DNA from: Nesterenkonia sp.
GTDB taxonomy: Bacteria; Actinomycetota; Actinomycetes; Actinomycetales; Micrococcaceae
Length of the DNA: 64,000 bases
NCBI RefSeq assembly: GCF_029265375.1
Contig: NZ_JAJUJJ010000007.1
Span: 1 to 64,000 of the forward strand
Direction: 5' to 3'
The position numbers and the translations under genes were made by a program. A model generated the notes under the pieces. The model was not told the origin of the DNA. It did no database searches and saw nothing but the letters and a program-made list of their open reading frames with translations. Below are positions 61,137 through 64,000 of the stretch, piece by piece. Each line of letters opens with the position of its first letter. Position 1 is the first letter of the stretch.

Positions 61137-62300
61137 GTGGACCTGTATGAGTACCAGGCGCGCGATCTGTTCGAGGCACACGGTGTACCCGTGCTGGCCG
61201 GCATCGTGGCGCAGACCCCGGAAGAAGCGAAGGCAGCGGCAGAGCAGATTGGCGGCGTCGTCGTCGTCAAGGCTCAGGTCAAGGTCGGCGGCCGCGGCAA
61301 AGCCGGCGGCGTGAAGCTGGCCAAAACCCCGGAGGAGGCCTACGAGCACGCTCAGGCGATCCTGGGCATGGACATCAAGGGGCACACGGTGCACCGGGTG
61401 ATGATCGCTCAGGGAGCCGACATCGCCGAGGAGTACTACTTCTCCATCCTGCTGGACCGCGCCGAGCGCAACTACCTGGCCATGTGCTCCAAGGAAGGCG
61501 GCGTGGAGATCGAGCAGCTCGCCGTCGAGTCCCCGGAGAAGCTGGCCAAGGTCAACTTCGACCCCAATGAGGGCATCACCGAGGCCAAGGCCGCTGAGAT
61601 CGCCGAGAAGGCCGGCTTCTCCTCCGAAGAGGTCCCCGCCCTGGCCGAGGTCTTCCAGCAGCTGTGGACCGCATTCTCCTCCGAGGACGCCACCCTGGTG
61701 GAGGTCAACCCGCTGGTGAAGACCGGCGAGGGCCGCATCATCGCCCTGGACGGCAAGGTCACCCTGGATGAGAACGCCGCCTTCCGTCAGCCCGGCCACG
61801 CAGAGCTGGTGGACGAATCGGCCGAGGACCCGCTGGAGGCCAAGGCCAAGGCCAATGACCTGAACTACGTGAAGCTCGACGGTCAGGTCGGGATCATCGG
61901 CAACGGCGCCGGCCTGGTGATGTCCACCCTGGACGTGGTCGCCTACGCCGGTGAGGCGCACAACGGGGTTAAGCCCGCCAACTTCCTGGACATCGGCGGC
62001 GGCGCCTCCGCAGAGGTCATGGCCAACGGGCTGGACGTCATCCTCGGCGATGACCAGGTGAAGTCCGTCTTCGTCAACGTCTTCGGCGGAATCACCAGCT
62101 GCGACGCCGTGGCCAACGGAATCGTCAAGGCCCTGGAGATCCTGGGTGACACCGCCACCAAGCCGCTCGTGGTCCGTCTCGACGGCAACAACGTGGAGGA
62201 GGGCCGCCGCATCCTGGCTGAGGCCAACCACCCACTGGTCATCACCGCTGACACGATGGACGGCGGTGCCGACAAGGCCGCCGAGCTGGCAAACAAGTAA
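61137..62300 (+). CDS. sucC: Succinyl-CoA synthetase beta subunit
   Basis: SucC with SucD interconverts succinyl-CoA and succinate while making ATP or GTP in the citric acid cycle. The 387-residue protein has the ATP-grasp start [18 protein letters not shown], the segments [18 protein letters not shown] and [19 protein letters not shown], and the C-terminal [12 protein letters not shown] and [20 protein letters not shown] at 61137 follows AGAAGGA. It is 18 nt before sucD, so the two form one operon. Confidence 0.97.
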   Translation: MDLYEYQARDLFEAHGVPVLAGIVAQTPEEAKAAAEQIGGVVVVKAQVKVGGRGKAGGVKLAKTPEEAYEHAQAILGMDIKGHTVHRVMIAQGADIAEEYYFSILLDRAERNYLAMCSKEGGVEIEQLAVESPEKLAKVNFDPNEGITEAKAAEIAEKAGFSSEEVPALAEVFQQLWTAFSSEDATLVEVNPLVKTGEGRIIALDGKVTLDENAAFRQPGHAELVDESAEDPLEAKAKANDLNYVKLDGQVGIIGNGAGLVMSTLDVVAYAGEAHNGVKPANFLDIGGGASAEVMANGLDVILGDDQVKSVFVNVFGGITSCDAVANGIVKALEILGDTATKPLVVRLDGNNVEEGRRILAEANHPLVITADTMDGGADKAAELANK

Positions 62301-62318
62301 GGACTGAAGGCTAATACC

Positions 62319-63233
62319 ATGTCGATCTACCTGAACAAGGACTCCAAGGTCATCGTCCAGGGCATCACCGGCGGTGAGGGAACCAAGCACACCGCCCTGA
62401 TGCTCAAGGCCGGCACCAACGTGGTCGGCGGCGTCAACGCGCGCAAGGCCGGCACCACCGTCTCCCACAAGGACGCCGAGGGCAACGACCTCGAACTGCC
62501 GGTGTTCGGCAGCGTCTCCGAGGCGATGGAGAAGACCGGGGCGGACGTCTCGGTGGTCTTCGTGCCGCCGAAGTTCGCCAAGGACGCCGCCATAGAGGCC
62601 ATCGAGGCCGGCATCGGCCTGCTGGTGGTCATCACCGAAGGCATCCCGGTGCAGGACTCCGCGGAGTTCTACAACCTGTCGCTGACCAAGACCGGCCCCG
62701 ACGGCAAGCCGGCCACCCGGATCATCGGCCCCAACTGCCCGGGCATCATCACCCCCGGTGAGGCCCTGGCCGGCATCACCCCGGCCAACATCACCACCAA
62801 GGGCCCGATCGGTCTGGTCTCCAAGTCCGGCACCCTGACCTACCAGATGATGTACGAGCTGCGCGACATCGGGTTCTCCACCTCCATCGGCATCGGAGGC
62901 GACCCGGTGATCGGCACCACCCACATCGACGCCCTGGAGGCCTTCGAGGCCGATCCCGACACCAAGGCCATCGTGATGATCGGTGAGATCGGCGGCGACG
63001 CCGAGGAACGCGCCGCTGAGTACATCAAGGCCAACGTCACCAAGCCGGTGGTCGGCTATGTGGCCGGCTTCACCGCCCCGGAGGGAAAGACCATGGGCCA
63101 CGCCGGCGCAATCGTCTCCGGATCCTCCGGCACTGCAGAGGCGAAGAAGGAGGCCCTGGAGGCCGCCGGAGTCAAGGTGGGCAAGACCCCATCAGAGACC
63201 GCCGCGCTGCTGCGCGAGGTCTACTCCGGCTGA
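62319..63233 (+). CDS. sucD: Succinyl-CoA synthetase alpha subunit
   Basis: The 304-residue alpha subunit binds CoA and carries the phosphohistidine. Visible motifs are [48 protein letters not shown] and [20 protein letters not shown], in which the His is the phosphorylated residue. It ends at a clear terminator. Confidence 0.97.
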   Translation: MSIYLNKDSKVIVQGITGGEGTKHTALMLKAGTNVVGGVNARKAGTTVSHKDAEGNDLELPVFGSVSEAMEKTGADVSVVFVPPKFAKDAAIEAIEAGIGLLVVITEGIPVQDSAEFYNLSLTKTGPDGKPATRIIGPNCPGIITPGEALAGITPANITTKGPIGLVSKSGTLTYQMMYELRDIGFSTSIGIGGDPVIGTTHIDALEAFEADPDTKAIVMIGEIGGDAEERAAEYIKANVTKPVVGYVAGFTAPEGKTMGHAGAIVSGSSGTAEAKKEALEAAGVKVGKTPSETAALLREVYSG

Positions 63234-63252
63234 TTCCGGCCGCATTCGCTGA

Positions 63253-63293
63253 AGGCGCCCGTCCCACAGCAGGGGCGGGCGCCTGCGGTTTTT
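63253..63293 (+). terminator. sucCD terminator
   Basis: AGGCGCCCGTCCC (63253-63265) pairs with GGGGCGGGCGCCT (63272-63284) through 13 positions with one G-U. The sequence GCGGTTTTT follows. It starts 20 nt after the sucD stop. This is the clearest intrinsic terminator in the window. Confidence 0.9.
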
Positions 63294-63347
63294 CAGGGGT
63301 GCGGTGTGCGGCCAGGTTCTGGTGCGCGGCGCAATGCGCTGGGCTGC

Positions 63348-63809
63348 TCAGCCTCCCTCGGAGCCTTCGCCGAGCTCACGCTCCGGGTGCGGGCCGAACC
63401 GGAAATGCCGTCCAGAGACCTCCGTGGGCGTGATCCGCACAAAATGGTCCTTCATTGTGGGGGTCCACGGCGTCAGCCCCAGCGCTTCGGCCTCGGCAAT
63501 CTCTGCGCCGGACTCCAGGCGGCGGGCAGTGCCGCGCACAATCACCGACCAGGCCTGGTCCGAGAGGATTCCGTCCGCCTCGAAGAGCACGTTCTCATTG
63601 ACCGCCACCTCGGCCAGCTTGGTCCCGGGCGCGGTGCGGAAGACCAGCGTGCGCTCGTCGGCGACCACATTGACCGGGAAGATGTCGGCCCGTTCGCCCA
63701 CCACGGCCACCAGGCGACCGTGCTGAATGCGTTCCAGCAGCGTCCAGCACTGCTCCTGGCTGAGAATGAGGACCGGTTCGTCATGAGGGTGGTCAAACAT
63801 CAATGCCAT
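63348..63809 (-). CDS. Pyridoxamine 5'-phosphate oxidase-family flavin-binding protein
   Basis: The 153-residue protein has the split-barrel PPOX layout: LERIQHGRLVAVVGERADIFPVNV, LVFRTAPGTKLAEV, NENVLFEADG and VIVRGTARRLE. Such actinobacterial proteins bind FMN or F420 and reduce small substrates, and many remain uncharacterised. ATG at 63809 follows GAGAAGG. A perfect palindrome lies 50 nt upstream and a VIT1/CCC1-like gene lies further up on the same strand. Confidence 0.82.
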   Translation of the reverse strand: MALMFDHPHDEPVLILSQEQCWTLLERIQHGRLVAVVGERADIFPVNVVADERTLVFRTAPGTKLAEVAVNENVLFEADGILSDQAWSVIVRGTARRLESGAEIAEAEALGLTPWTPTMKDHFVRITPTEVSGRHFRFGPHPERELGEGSEGG

Positions 63810-63858
63810 CGCCTTCTCTCCTGTGAGCCAGTTCACCCGGCAGATTCAGTTTACACCG

Positions 63859-63881
63859 GTTTTCTACAGCGTGTAGAAAAC
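63859..63881. promoter_or_regulatory. Perfect 10-bp dyad operator upstream of the PPOX gene
   Basis: GTTTTCTACA (63859-63868) and TGTAGAAAAC (63872-63881) are exact inverses separated by GCG. On the minus strand the dyad lies over the -35/spacer region of a promoter with -10 TAAACT (reverse of 63848-63853). The CTACA/TGTAG core resembles BlaI/CopY-like or related repressor sites. The repressor is not in the window. Confidence 0.65.
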
Positions 63882-63913
63882 ACTGAGAGGGCCCGGGCTG
63901 CTGTCCCTCGAAC

Positions 63914-64000
63914 TCAGGCCACGGTCACACCCAGCACCGAGCCCAGCCCATAGGTGACCACGGCAGCGCCGAGGCCGATCCCCAGCTGGCGCAGCGCGCG
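63914..64000 (-). CDS. VIT1/CCC1-family transporter (C-terminal end only)
   Basis: Only the last 28 codons are inside the window. They read RALRQLGIGLGAAVVTYGLG, then SVLGVTVA and stop. This pattern (a basic RxxxRQL turn followed by a Gly/Ala-rich helix) is how VIT1/CCC1 iron/manganese transporters of actinobacteria end. The rest of the gene lies beyond position 64000. Identification from so short a piece is tentative. Confidence 0.55.
   Translation of the reverse strand, partial: RALRQLGIGLGAAVVTYGLGSVLGVTVA

Noticed and set aside
60957-63101. 714-codon frame antisense to sucC and sucD
   Set aside because: Both sucC and sucD are fully conserved. The antisense product is Gly/Val/His/Asp-rich low-complexity sequence typical of shadow frames.

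Overview
The window is a 64-kb piece of a high-GC actinobacterial chromosome, most likely Micrococcales, and Micrococcaceae-like (for example Nesterenkonia or Arthrobacter relatives). The evidence is family-level: an IdeR-type iron regulator, mycobacterial-type SerC, DUF3027, DUF4032 and DUF6457 proteins, a WXG100 protein, a CIRCE-controlled groEL, PcrA with an actinobacterial tail, many GTG/TTG starts, and several genes with a -10 box only 6-8 nt before the start codon (leaderless style). I saw no phage genes, insertion sequences, CRISPR arrays or rRNA.

Layout. 1-15.6 kb: a molybdenum module. It holds modA, moaD, moaA, moeA, moaC, a mogA-moaE fusion and mocA, then a PadR regulator divergent from an operon of xanthine-oxidase-family genes (large Mo subunit, FAD subunit, 2Fe-2S subunit fused to a CoxG domain) interleaved with an enoyl-CoA hydratase-like protein, an acyl/aryl-CoA ligase, a BenE-type permease and XdhC. 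15.7-28 kb: a membrane protein, malate synthase with a divergent IclR, an Lrp-ocd-ctlX citrulline/ornithine-to-proline set, and two FAD-dependent amine/amino-acid oxidases around an RpiR regulator with a GltS-type symporter. 26-30 kb: otsA-otsB-DUF4032. 30-38 kb: a Dsb-like protein, tRNA-Thr, an MFS exporter, a TPP riboswitch with tenA, tRNA-Val, a ThrE-type exporter, ung and a LytR_C protein. 38.7-49.5 kb: tandem CIRCE sites with groEL, WXG100, a two-component system, two cold-shock proteins, serC, ideR, an NlpC/P60 hydrolase and an HNH nuclease. 49.5-55.7 kb: an EamA transporter, a damaged exopolysaccharide locus (tyrosine kinase with an internal deletion, protein tyrosine phosphatase, O-antigen-ligase-like protein), a MerR remnant, a SulP transporter and tRNA-Arg. 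55.8-64 kb: an intracellular GH10 xylanase, vapBC, pcrA, sucCD, a PPOX-family protein and the end of a VIT1/CCC1-like gene.

How the parts work together. The first 15 kb looks like a self-contained catabolic unit. BenE would import an aromatic or similar acid, the ligase would make its CoA thioester, a three-subunit molybdenum hydroxylase/reductase matured by XdhC would act on it, and the adjacent Moco genes supply the cofactor, with MocA making the cytosine dinucleotide form typical of this enzyme family. The substrate cannot be read from sequence and is the most interesting open question here. The 19-26 kb region looks like amino-acid scavenging (citrulline, ornithine, probably glutamate or amines) under Lrp and RpiR control.
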